Assembly: GCF_009745985.1 (NCBI RefSeq)
Contig: NZ_WFIX01000175.1
Span: 434,001 to 498,000, forward strand
Direction: 5' to 3'
DNA length: 64,000 bases
Source of the DNA: Microbacterium karelineae
GTDB lineage: Bacteria; Actinomycetota; Actinomycetes; Actinomycetales; Microbacteriaceae
The notes beneath the pieces are model-generated. The model saw only the letters and a list, made by a program, of their open reading frames with translations, did no database searches and had not been told where the DNA came from. This document shows positions 11,201 to 19,503 of the stretch, one piece after another (the first letter of the stretch is position 1; every line of letters starts with the position of its first letter). Made by a program: the position numbers and the translations under genes.

Positions 11201-11982
11201 CCGATGCGGCGTCGACTGCTGTGGATTGGGTGTCGGACAACCAGTCCGTGATCATCGGGGCCGCTGCGGGCATCGTGGTCGGTGCTGCGACCACGGTGGG
11301 CTGTCTGGCGGCGACCGGGGGTGTGGGGAGCGTCGGGTGTGTGATCGCGGGCGGGATCGCCGGCGGTGCGGTGCAGGGTGCGGTGACGAACCTGTGGGAT
11401 ACGCAGGTCACGCGTACCCGGGAGTTCACGTGGGGATCCCTCGCGGTCGACACGGGCGTGGGGGCCGTGCTCGGTGGCGTGTTCAGCGTGGCGGCAGCCG
11501 GGGTGGGTGTGTTCGTCGCGAAGGCGGCGGCGCCCGCGGTCAAACAGCTCGCCGCGGCGCTGAAGGGCGCGCTGAAGCCGTCCGCGCCGAAGCCTGCTGC
11601 GGCGCCGAAACCGGCGGGGTTGGGGGTCGCCGCCGACGCGCCAGCGCCTGGCGGAGCGTCCGGAAGCATTGCAAACAACGGTATGTCAGATGGCGATCGT
11701 CTATTCGTGGCTGCCGGGCGGGGAGCCACGTACGACATCCCGACGGGCTGGAGTCAGCGGATGGCTGATAATGGCAAGGGACTTGTGTTTCAACGGACCG
11801 GTGCAAGCGGTAATGCGGATATGATTCGGATCATGGATCCTACGGTGAGGTATCAGGCGGGCTACGTGCGCGTGTATAACTCCTATGGGCAACCCACAGA
11901 TGTTTTTGGAAACCCGGGCCCAGCCTCCGCGACTCACATTTCGCAAGATTATATTGGCGAATGGCCGGGGTGGCCCCGATGA
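5206..11982 (+). CDS. RHS/YD-repeat polymorphic toxin with variable C-terminal domain
   Basis: 2258 residues. Domain order: signal peptide (WFSAGAVVLTAVLAVNAAVTG); a Pro-Thr-rich stalk of APTPTPTPEP type (about 245–290); an SpvB-like start to the shell (GDWSATSLSPTSTWGSAGNTGG, about 335); many YD repeats such as YDALGRLVEV and YEYDGAGRRISD (about 1075–1765); and the RHS core (RFYDEQVGAFISVDPL, then NPAQWNAYAYANSSPVTFSDPSG, about 1905–1945). After the core come a glycine-rich hydrophobic stretch (about 2015–2065) and a toxin tip of about 110 residues ending THISQDYIGEWPGWPR. The shell encloses and releases the tip in characterised RHS toxins. The tip resembles small nuclease-type ends of other RHS proteins (possibly the 'type 30' class), but I cannot assign it firmly. 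G+C falls clearly from about 11680 onward. Confidence 0.88.
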   Translation: MRSKRGTAASSRHRWFSAGAVVLTAVLAVNAAVTGADRSTAAAVSEDDGLVEETREDNFDQVVADLVDETVHPSAPIDVSAEEPADQGAALDLPSKLPTADEATVRVGANDADDRAREDIGGLPVIVSAPDGGDAPDAVDVRVLSEEDAAATGVSGVVIEVEDTSEGAEPGREVELDISYADFSGAAGGDWASRLQIVWVPECEDDARLGVECRIQPLDTVNDKDAQTISAVVPVIVTDEEEPAPAPTPTPTPEPTPTEIATPAPTPPDAPEPTPTPIPEPTSTPTPEAGAARSAPTDASDESDAGFAAVTESANSDEASAIGAVAVTTTVSGSHGDWSATSLSPTSTWGSAGNTGGFTWTYPLKAPQAVAGPAPELSIGYDSAVSDGKVPSANTQSGLLGEGFVLGDSFVERVYVPCSDDEVAGNNVDLDAPDLCWGTENATLSFDGSSMELVKDADTGEWHTRQEEGLRVEHVEAGGAAGEYWRLTTVDGVVYTFGQVAASNSAWTVPVYGNHAGEPCHAAEFADSRCDQVWRWMVDSVVDTTGNSMSYTYETEQNHYRPFYGTANVAYTSGGHLTRIDYGTHPDDGVSAAPARFTLSYAPRCITDLADASSWCGSGQTSMTANHWPDTPVDLACAAADPCEVYTPTFFDRARLSKIVSYAHDGSAYRMIDAWTPTQKFVPQGDGIGLDGAEGVMLRLEKLQHVAHAGPAADITPPAVLFTYTALENRVAAPDLSDGLWRHRVTGVRTESGATIGVSYRTECSETDQPSSAASNAKLCFPVKWSVGPISPKRTDYFHKYVVDTVVESGSTVIDGSTELVTGSLPVATKYVYGGGAKWVQPTGPLVDDAERTYSEFRGFRTVKTILGTEGQQSSTQRTYFRGAGGTITAGSSTNPITVDDDEDIFAGQVFSTVELDGTAKVSEYVTTPGDPVVVATSAHDSSFTATRIPAQTTYGYIYAKDGTTAVQRTQSIATFNADAQVIAVDDRGYLATTNDDLCTTTSYAASGDDALASRNLVGLASSTETVSKSCGTAVSRPDDVVAASRSAYDARGLLTTSEVLDPTDGSGWQTTSTMTYDTRGRPRSVTDAMGNVTSTSYESTAGGFTASTTVMNVLGHTVATTFDPLLGVPTSTVDQNGKVTTGAYDALGRLVEVRYPQHAGLSLPSVTYEYVVRATGLNAVVTRTIAADGDHHRVSVELMDGLLRPFQTQTESVDTGIDRSDDIATRGRLVAQTYYDSAGRIDTVTQPWNVAGAPSSTPQAGIVVPPAQTTYAYDGAGRVVDEVFWIGNTSDPANEQWRTTTVYDGDTTLVIPPNGASPTLTKTDARGRTVELREFERDPIAQAAADSEPDVRALASRTTTYGYTPDGQIATLKEPGGATWAYEYDWGGRQIRAEDPDAGSSTIAYDVLGRVSTVTDGAGEKLAYTYDALGRTTSVRDDSVTGPVRASWEYDTVQKGLLTSSTRVIDGASYVDEIASYDDAYRPTRTTTVLPDTPAFAALGAKSFSTDYEYTSDGQLSQVTYPKVTRAASDGGADATVLGPEKVSTFYDDASLPSWMSGGFGWGVYVAASKFTAEGRLQAMDLGNTYGTAVSYQYEDGTKRLSRISTDRAGIDGTEVDMSYAYDPSGNVTSIVDAPTRATLATADGRDRQCFEYDGYARLTLAWTPGIDECTTAPTNAGMGGAAPYWETYAYDIANNRTELTTRDVAGVTTVSAYDYGSAAHAHAVTNVTATVGETASTTSYEYDGAGRRISDSNPDADTGAAYSWDAEGELVGVAGDAYTYDASGTRLIRSSGGVTTVYLGGQEVQISEDGAVSATRYYSFAGNTVAVRTDRGLGGVTSLATDHHGSPVASIPATGNPSVTPVGRWYSGPFGGTRGDEAIPGDHRFLGAVRDASGLTMLGARFYDEQVGAFISVDPLLDMANPAQWNAYAYANSSPVTFSDPSGLMVKMTRADGGGGGSSRAASSSASMGTYGSTNAPVKSFWGGLAAGVSSAWSTVSDAASTAVDWVSDNQSVIIGAAAGIVVGAATTVGCLAATGGVGSVGCVIAGGIAGGAVQGAVTNLWDTQVTRTREFTWGSLAVDTGVGAVLGGVFSVAAAGVGVFVAKAAAPAVKQLAAALKGALKPSAPKPAAAPKPAGLGVAADAPAPGGASGSIANNGMSDGDRLFVAAGRGATYDIPTGWSQRMADNGKGLVFQRTGASGNADMIRIMDPTVRYQAGYVRVYNSYGQPTDVFGNPGPASATHISQDYIGEWPGWPR

Positions 11983-12383
11983 TCGATATCTCGAAGGTCG
12001 GTGACCGTTGGGTGCTCCCTGTTGTTGGTCAGCTTGTGGCTCAAGTCAGTGTGGACTACGCCGTCACGTTGTGTTTAATTAACAACGTCGCGGTGCGAAT
12101 TGAACAGCAGTTCGTTATTTCGACCAAAAATGGGGAGGAATATACGATCATCCCTGCGGGAGATCTTAGCCAGCTTGCACCGGTGCTCACATTGGCGCGA
12201 TCAATATTGACGGAGGGCTTCGCGTTTGAGGATGGGCACCTTGAATTGGTCTTCAATGATGGCGCGCGCGTTTTTGTGCCTTCGAGCCAAGACTACGAGC
12301 CATGGGAAATTGTTGGCCCCGCCCATATGCGGATCATCTCAGCTCCGGGGGGTGAGCTCTCGGTTTGGCTTCCCAATAGCTAA
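11979..12383 (+). CDS. DUF6188-like immunity protein to the RHS toxin tip
   Basis: 134 residues, starting at ATG 11979 inside the RHS stop as ATGA. An in-frame ATG at 11961 would overlap more and is less likely. The C-terminal signature DYEPWEIVGPAHMRIISAPG followed by GELSVW matches what I know of the DUF6188 family, small proteins often found behind toxins in actinobacteria. The N-terminal half has a VDYAVTLCL–RIE pattern also seen there. Position directly behind the toxin tip, translational coupling and shared low G+C (line 12061–12120 is about 43%) argue that it neutralises that tip in the cytoplasm. The toxin–immunity pairing is inference from position. Confidence 0.72.
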   Translation: MIDISKVGDRWVLPVVGQLVAQVSVDYAVTLCLINNVAVRIEQQFVISTKNGEEYTIIPAGDLSQLAPVLTLARSILTEGFAFEDGHLELVFNDGARVFVPSSQDYEPWEIVGPAHMRIISAPGGELSVWLPNS

Positions 12384-12481
12384 TGAACATTGTGATAATG
12401 GGTTCATGCTGAATTTCCTTGATGTGCTCGAAGAAGTCGATCCGTGGTAATCATGCATCGATTCTTTAGGCCTGATTTCTG

Positions 12482-13030
12482 ATGGTTGTCGGTAGGCGCT
12501 TCGTCTCAGATTTCGAGGCTACGATCTCGGACCGTGTCGTCGATCCGCAGTACAGTTTCACCGCCGAGGGCGGCGGGTCGCGAGCGGTGATGGTGGCGGT
12601 GGAGCCGTGGCGCAACCCCGGATGGACCGCCACGTTCGCGGCGCCTGATCCGGGCCGTCGCGCTCTCAGCATGCTGCTCGAGACTCCGAGCCGAACGGGG
12701 CTCTGTGTCGTGGAACGCGGCACGGCCTTCTTAGGTGACGTTCTCGAGCCCGATGGATTCAAGGTCGTTGCGACTCCGGGCCCCGTGGTGGCTGCTGAGG
12801 AACTGGTGACTGAAGGAGTGCTCCTGCTGGTCACGCCATGGGCGATCACTGCGGTCGGGCACGCCGGTGTGCCGTGGTCGACGAGGCGCATTGCGATCGA
12901 TGGCGTGCGGGTCGATGAAGCCAGTCACGGCTGGGTTCGGGGTGTCGCAGATCCCGGAGACGACGAGCCTCGCGACTTCGCGATCGATCTGGCTTCAGGG
13001 CAGGCGGTCGGTGGAACTCCGACCACCTGA
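12482..13030 (+). CDS. hypothetical protein, possible orphan immunity protein
   Basis: 182 residues from ATG 12482, about 100 nt after the first immunity gene. No signal peptide or membrane segment. It has a repetitive beta-rich look, with the C-terminal pattern PWSTRRIAIDGVRV…HGWVRGVADP…FAIDLASGQAVGG. I have seen this 'W-t-R-i-dG…G…F-idl-tG' pattern in uncharacterised proteins beside toxins, but can name no family. Placement downstream of an RHS toxin suggests an immunity gene left over from an earlier toxin tip. No enzyme motif is visible. Its G+C is higher than in the first immunity gene. Confidence 0.55.
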   Translation: MVVGRRFVSDFEATISDRVVDPQYSFTAEGGGSRAVMVAVEPWRNPGWTATFAAPDPGRRALSMLLETPSRTGLCVVERGTAFLGDVLEPDGFKVVATPGPVVAAEELVTEGVLLLVTPWAITAVGHAGVPWSTRRIAIDGVRVDEASHGWVRGVADPGDDEPRDFAIDLASGQAVGGTPTT

Positions 13031-13087
13031 TCGACGGCGGGTGACGAGGAACCGCGGCGGGGCGAGTCAGGCGGAGGGACACGGTTT

Positions 13088-13303
13088 GTGAATCTGAGCT
13101 GCGACCCGGAAGCGGATGCTGCTTACGCCGACATCGTCGACGACATTGGTGTTCGCGGTGTCGCTAAGACAGTCTCGGTCGACTCAGCCGAGGTTGAGGG
13201 GATGATGAACATGGGCTTCGACCACGAAGGGCATCTTGTAGGTATCGAGATCCTCGATGCTCGCAGATATTCGGCCGCCGAGATTCTCGGCGAAAGTGTA
13301 TGA
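13088..13303 (+). CDS. DUF2283-like small protein
   Basis: 71 residues from GTG 13088, with GGAGGG 9 nt upstream. The sequence CDPEADAAYADIVDD near the start and GFDHEGHLVGIEILDAR near the end match the pattern of DUF2283 (a DPEADALYI-like strand, then D-G-LVGIEILDA). DUF2283 proteins are small soluble proteins of unknown function, often found in defence, toxin or mobile neighbourhoods. The gene closes the RHS island and faces the convergent HAD gene 24 nt away. Function unknown. Confidence 0.65.
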   Translation: MNLSCDPEADAAYADIVDDIGVRGVAKTVSVDSAEVEGMMNMGFDHEGHLVGIEILDARRYSAAEILGESV

Positions 13304-13327
13304 TCCTGCTGACTTTCTCGCGGCCCG

Positions 13328-14179
13328 TCAGCAGCCGAGCTCGCTGCGCAGCCGCGCGATGTGGCGCGCCGTGATGTCGTCCTCGGCGACGCCCTCGTCG
13401 AAGCGCGGCTGCTCGCGGATGACGCGGAACGGCACATCGGGCACGGTGCCGCACGGGCGCACGTCGAGGTGGGTCGTGTCGAAGCCCGATTCGTGCAGCT
13501 GCGCCGACATGTCGTAGTCCTGCCCCGAGTCGCCCGCCGTGAACCACCAGCGGGGCGGATCCATGCGCGCCGAGATGAGCTCGAGCGCGCGGCGCGCGCC
13601 GAGGGCCTTGCCGCTGGCGACGTGCTCGACGTCGACGGAGATGACCGTGGGGTAGATCGTCATCGATGCGGCGAGGCCGAGCCGGTCGATCTCCTCCTCG
13701 AACGCGGCGACGATCTCGGTGCGACGGGACACGAAGGTCTCGTTCGGCACCTCCACGTGCTGCTCGAGAGAGATCATCGTGCGCTTCGTCTCATCGAAGA
13801 AGATGACGTCGTCGAAGCGCGCGGCGATCTCGCGCCCGGCCTCGACGAGCGCGGCGGGCGGCGCGATGTCGTCGTCGCGATGGGTCTCGCCGACAGCGAC
13901 CGCGCCGCCGGCCGACGCGAGGGAGAACCACGTGCCGCCCTTCTCGCCGACGCCCCACACGGGGTCCTCCGGTGTCAGCCCCGCCTCGGCGAGCCGGGGG
14001 ATCACGCGCTCGGCGAGGAAATCGGTCGAGCGTCCCGTGTTGAACACGACGGGGCACCCGGCCTGCGCGATCGCCACGAGATCGGGCGCGAGGGACGGCA
14101 CCCGCAGCGTGCGGGTCTGGGTGCTCGAGAGGGGGCCGTCGACGTCCAGCAGGAGGCCGAGGGCGGGGGAAGCTGTCAC
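13328..14179 (-). CDS. HAD-superfamily hydrolase (sugar-phosphatase-like)
   Basis: 283 residues from GTG 14179. HAD motif I is LLLDVDGPL near residue 12 (nucleophile Asp, then general-acid Asp). Motif II is around VFNTGRST. The C-terminal motif GDSGQDYDM carries the magnesium-binding aspartates. A cap of about 120 residues between motifs II and IV, and the length, fit the HAD-IIB (Cof/sucrose-phosphatase-like) group. The physiological phosphate ester is unknown. It lies 12 nt downstream of the Nudix gene on the same strand and is probably in the same transcript. Confidence 0.72.
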   Translation of the reverse strand: MTASPALGLLLDVDGPLSSTQTRTLRVPSLAPDLVAIAQAGCPVVFNTGRSTDFLAERVIPRLAEAGLTPEDPVWGVGEKGGTWFSLASAGGAVAVGETHRDDDIAPPAALVEAGREIAARFDDVIFFDETKRTMISLEQHVEVPNETFVSRRTEIVAAFEEEIDRLGLAASMTIYPTVISVDVEHVASGKALGARRALELISARMDPPRWWFTAGDSGQDYDMSAQLHESGFDTTHLDVRPCGTVPDVPFRVIREQPRFDEGVAEDDITARHIARLRSELGC

Positions 14180-14191
14180 CGGGCCATTCTG

Positions 14192-14877
14192 TCAGCTCAG
14201 CGGAACCTCGCGCGCGACGTCCCACGGCTCCTCCCAGCCAAGCCGGGCGAGCACGCGGTCGAGCAGACCCGCCGTGAAGCCCCACACGAAGCGCTCCTCG
14301 CCGTCGACGTGCAGGAGCCAGCCCGGGCCGCGGCGGATCTCGCGGCCCTGGCGGATCGTCCACGTCACGCGGTTCGCGGGATCCACGAGATCGGCGACGG
14401 GCGCGCGGAAGACGGCCGACGACTCGGCCGCGTCGACGGGGCGCACGGGCGTCGGCTGCCGCCACCACCCGACCACAGGGGTGACGACGTGGTTCGAGAA
14501 CGGCAGCGGCTGGTCGCCGAGCCGCCCCAGCACCTCGACACCGGCCGGATCGAGGCCGGTCTCCTCCCACGCCTCGCGGAGGGCGGCGGCCTCCGGGCCG
14601 TCGTCGCCGGGATCCACCCGCCCGCCGGGGAACGCGATCTGGCCCGCGTGCGAGCGCAGCGTCTGCGCGCGCGTCAGGAGGAGGACATCGAGGTCCGCCG
14701 AGACCGCGGCGTTCTGCGCGCGGTGGTCGGCGGGCAGGCGGTCGAGCACGCCGAACAGGATGAGGACCGCGGCCGCGCGCGCGTCCTCGACGTCGAATGC
14801 ACCCATGGCGGGCGGATCCCAGATCGGCTCGGGACCCGCCCGCTCGACGAGCTCGCGCAGCTGCGTGTAGGCGGTGC

Positions 14878-14881
<4 letters not shown>
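14192..14881 (-). CDS. Nudix hydrolase, CoA pyrophosphatase-like (probable CTG start)
   Basis: The Nudix box is GGRVDPGDDGPEAAALREAW followed by EETG, preceded by AGQIAFPGG, the NuDR/CoA-pyrophosphatase signature. Such enzymes cleave CoA or other nucleoside diphosphate derivatives. The first in-frame ATG is 14806, but it leaves only about ten residues before the conserved AAVLILFGVLD strand and has no ribosome site. Upstream the frame reads (CTG)STAYTQLRELVERAGPEP. That CTG (14881–14879) overlaps the PTS stop as CTGA and has GGAG 5 nt upstream, so CTG initiation is the better model, giving 229 residues. If CTG is not used, the gene is 14192–14806. Confidence 0.8.
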
Positions 14882-16815
<1,934 letters not shown>

Positions 16816-16860
16816 CGGGTGCTCCGACCTCGAGGATGACGGGTGATGACGTGAAGATAT

Positions 16861-16909
16861 CGGCACCGGGGCGCCCGCGACAGGGGGTGCGCGGAACGCC
16901 CCGGCGCCG
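16861..16909 (-). terminator. GC-rich hairpin after first peptide ABC operon
   Basis: Arms 16861–16873 and 16897–16909 pair over 13 positions with one mismatch. The hairpin starts 2 bases past the ATPase stop. No U-tract follows, as is common for actinobacterial terminators. It separates the peptide operon from the PTS gene on the same strand. Confidence 0.6.
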
Positions 16910-16910
16910 A

Positions 16911-18554
16911 TCAGATGCGGCGCCGCCGCTCGCGTCGGGCGGCCTGCTCCGCGGGATCCGGGACGGGCAGCGACGCGATGAGGCGCCGCGTGTAGTCGTT
17001 CTGCGGATCCCCGAGCACGTCGGCCGTGCGCCCCTGCTCGGCGACGCGTCCGTTCCGCAGAACCGCGATGCGGTGTGCGAGCATGTCGACCACCGCGAGA
17101 TCGTGCGTGATGAACAGGCACGCGAAGCCGAACTGCTCCTGGAGGTCCTGGAACAGTTGGAGGACGGTCGCCTGCACGGACACGTCGAGTGCGCTCGTCG
17201 GCTCGTCCGCGATGAGCAGCTTCGGGTTGAGGGCGAGGCCGCGCGCGAGCGATGCGCGCTGTCGCTGACCGCCCGAGAGCTCGTGCGGGAAGCGCCGGGC
17301 GAAGTCGCCCGGGAGGCGCACGGCCTCGAGCAGCTCGACCACGCGATCCTCCGCGTCCTCGACGCTCGACGCCTCGCCGTGCACGATGAGCGGTTCCGCC
17401 ACGCACGCACCGATCGTGAGCAGCGGGTTGAAGCTCGACGCGGGGTCCTGGAACACGAAGCCGAGGTCCTTGCGATGCGGGCGCAGCTGGCGCTCGCGCA
17501 CGCCGTTCATCTCGACGCCGAGCACCTCGAGGGATCCGCCCGTCACCGTCGTGAGGCCCGCGATGGCGCGCCCGATCGTCGACTTCCCGGAGCCCGACTC
17601 GCCGACGAGGCCGAGGACCTCGCCGGGGCGGATGGTGAAGTCGACGCCCTGCACGGCGCGGAAGCCGTGTGCCCCGAACCGGCCGGGGTACTCGATCTCG
17701 AGCCCGCGCGCCGTCACGAGCGGTGCGGCCGATGGGTCGCCTGTCCAGGTGCGGTCGGCGATGTCGAGCCGGGGCACGGCCGCGAGCAGCGTCTTCGTGT
17801 ACTCGGCCTGCGGCGCCGCGAACAGCTCGTCCGTCGGCGCCGTCTCGACGACGTCGCCGCGATACATGACGCACACGCGGTCGGCGAGGTCGGCGACGAC
17901 GCCCATGTTGTGCGTGATGAGGAGGATCGCGGTGCCGAACTCCTCGCGCACGACGCGCAGCAGGTCGAGGATCTCGGCCTGCACCGTGACGTCGAGGGCC
18001 GTCGTCGGCTCGTCGGCGATGAGCACCTTCGGCCCGAGGGCAAGCGCCTGCGCGATGACGATGCGCTGCTTCTGTCCGCCCGAGAACTGGTGCGGATAGT
18101 CGTCGACGCGCTTCGTCGGATCCGGGATCCCGACCTTCTCGAGGATCTCGATGGCGCGTGCCCGCGCCGCCTTCTTCGAGATCTTCTCGTGCGCGCGCAG
18201 GCCCTCGGCGATCTGCCAGCCGACGGGGAAGACGGGGTTGAGCGCCGTCATCGGCTCCTGGAAGATCATCGCGGCCTCGGTCCCGCGCAGCTCGCGCAGG
18301 CGGTGGCCCGAGAGGGTGACGACGTCGGTGCCGTTCACGATCACGGCGCCCGTCGTCGTGGCGGTCTCGGGCAGGAGGCCGAGCAGCGTGCGCGCCGTGA
18401 CGGTCTTGCCGGATCCGGATTCGCCGACGATCGCGAGCACCTCGCGGTCGCGGATGGCGAGATCGATGCCGTGGACGACGTGCACGTCGCCGCCGTCGGT
18501 CGCGAAGGTGACGTCGAGATCCCGGATCTCGACGGGGAGCTGATCGGCGCTCAC
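16911..18554 (-). CDS. peptide ABC transporter, fused two-domain ATPase (DppD–DppF type)
   Basis: 547 residues from GTG 18554, overlapping the permease stop as GTGA, with AAGGAGG 7 nt upstream. Two complete ABC domains are present. Domain 1: Walker A GESGSGKT (about residue 44), signature FSGGQKQR, Walker B VLIADEP. Domain 2: Walker A GESGSGKS (about 317), signature LSGGQRQR, Walker B LLIADEP. These correspond to DppD and DppF fused in one chain, common in actinobacteria, and would power the two permeases at the inner face of the membrane. The usual C-terminal oligopeptide Cys cluster (CPFADRC type) is absent from both halves, unlike the second transporter in this window. Confidence 0.93.
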   Translation of the reverse strand: MSADQLPVEIRDLDVTFATDGGDVHVVHGIDLAIRDREVLAIVGESGSGKTVTARTLLGLLPETATTTGAVIVNGTDVVTLSGHRLRELRGTEAAMIFQEPMTALNPVFPVGWQIAEGLRAHEKISKKAARARAIEILEKVGIPDPTKRVDDYPHQFSGGQKQRIVIAQALALGPKVLIADEPTTALDVTVQAEILDLLRVVREEFGTAILLITHNMGVVADLADRVCVMYRGDVVETAPTDELFAAPQAEYTKTLLAAVPRLDIADRTWTGDPSAAPLVTARGLEIEYPGRFGAHGFRAVQGVDFTIRPGEVLGLVGESGSGKSTIGRAIAGLTTVTGGSLEVLGVEMNGVRERQLRPHRKDLGFVFQDPASSFNPLLTIGACVAEPLIVHGEASSVEDAEDRVVELLEAVRLPGDFARRFPHELSGGQRQRASLARGLALNPKLLIADEPTSALDVSVQATVLQLFQDLQEQFGFACLFITHDLAVVDMLAHRIAVLRNGRVAEQGRTADVLGDPQNDYTRRLIASLPVPDPAEQAARRERRRRI

Positions 18555-19501
18555 GCGGCGACCTCCTTGTCCTGTCGCGCGGCGCGTCGGCGCGTGCGCA
18601 GGCGCGGATCCGCGAGGTCGTTGAGGCTCTCGCCCACGAGCGTGATGCCCATCACGACGAGGACGATCGCGATGCCGGGGAAGACGGCCGTCCACCAGCG
18701 GCCCGCCGTGACGTCCTCGACGGCGCGGTTGAGGTCGTAGCCCCACTCCGCAGCCTGCGTCGGCTCGATGCCGAAGCCGAGGAAGCCGAGGCCCGCGATC
18801 GTGAGGATCGCCTCCGAGGCGTTGAGCGTGAAGATGAGCGGCAGGCTGCGCGTCGCGTTGCGGAGCACGTGGCGGAGCATGATGCGCCACGTGGACGCGC
18901 CGACGACGCGCGCCGACTCGACGTACGCCTCGCTCTTGATCCGCACGGTCTCGGCGCGCACGACCCGGAAGTACTGGGGGATGAAGACGACGGTGATCGA
19001 GATGGCGGTCGCGAGGATCCCGCCCCACAGCGTCGACTGCCCGGCGGAGATGATGATGGCGGCGACGATCGCGAGCAGGAGCGACGGAAACGCGTAGACG
19101 GCATCGCAGATGACGACGAGCACGCGGTCGAGCCACCCGCCGAGATAGCCCGAGACGACGCCGATGAGGATGCCGACGAACAGGCTCATGACGACCGACA
19201 CGATGATCACGAGGAAGGCCGTGCGGGATCCCCACAGCACGCGCGAGAAGACGTCGTAGCCGGCGATCGTCGTGCCCCAGATGTGCTCCGCCGACGGCGG
19301 CTGGCGCGGCGTGAAGGTGCCGGCGTCGTCGGCGAGCTGCGCGTAGCCGTAGGGCGCGATGAGGGGCGCGAAGGCGGCGACGAGCACGAACACGGCGCAG
19401 ATCGCGAGGCCCGCGATGAGCATGCCGCGCTGCAGGCCGACGGCCTGGCGCACATCCTTGACGACCGGGATGCGGTCGAGGAGCGGGGTGGTGGTCGTCA
19501 T
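18551..19501 (-). CDS. peptide ABC transporter permease (DppC-like)
   Basis: 316 residues from ATG 19501, two bases after the DppB-like stop. About six membrane segments. The N-terminal segment (MLIAGLAICAVFVLVAAFAPLIAPYG) and the periplasmic PPSAEHIWGTTIAGYDVFSR motif are typical of DppC/OppC. The cytoplasmic coupling (EAA) loop reads YVESARVVGASTWRIMLRHVLRN, followed by ILTIAGLGFLGFGIEP. It pairs with the DppB-like subunit to form the channel. Substrate is a peptide or other oligomer; specificity is set by the lipoprotein encoded upstream. Confidence 0.93.
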   Translation of the reverse strand: MTTTTPLLDRIPVVKDVRQAVGLQRGMLIAGLAICAVFVLVAAFAPLIAPYGYAQLADDAGTFTPRQPPSAEHIWGTTIAGYDVFSRVLWGSRTAFLVIIVSVVMSLFVGILIGVVSGYLGGWLDRVLVVICDAVYAFPSLLLAIVAAIIISAGQSTLWGGILATAISITVVFIPQYFRVVRAETVRIKSEAYVESARVVGASTWRIMLRHVLRNATRSLPLIFTLNASEAILTIAGLGFLGFGIEPTQAAEWGYDLNRAVEDVTAGRWWTAVFPGIAIVLVVMGITLVGESLNDLADPRLRTRRRAARQDKEVAA

Positions 19502-19503
19502 CG

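Noticed and set aside
12384-12480. Short frame ending MLNFLDVLEEVDPW (12406–12450) behind the immunity gene
   Set aside because: Only 14 codons and no ribosome site or known family; possibly the tail of an older immunity gene, but not supportable as a gene.
16816-16860. DasR-type operator upstream of the NagE-like PTS gene
   Set aside because: No sequence resembling the ACTGGTCTAGACCAGT-type site was found in the 45 bases before the start codon.
16836-18740. Long open frame on the plus strand (634 codons) opposite the peptide ABC ATPase gene
   Set aside because: Antisense shadow; the minus strand encodes a complete two-domain ABC ATPase with all motifs.
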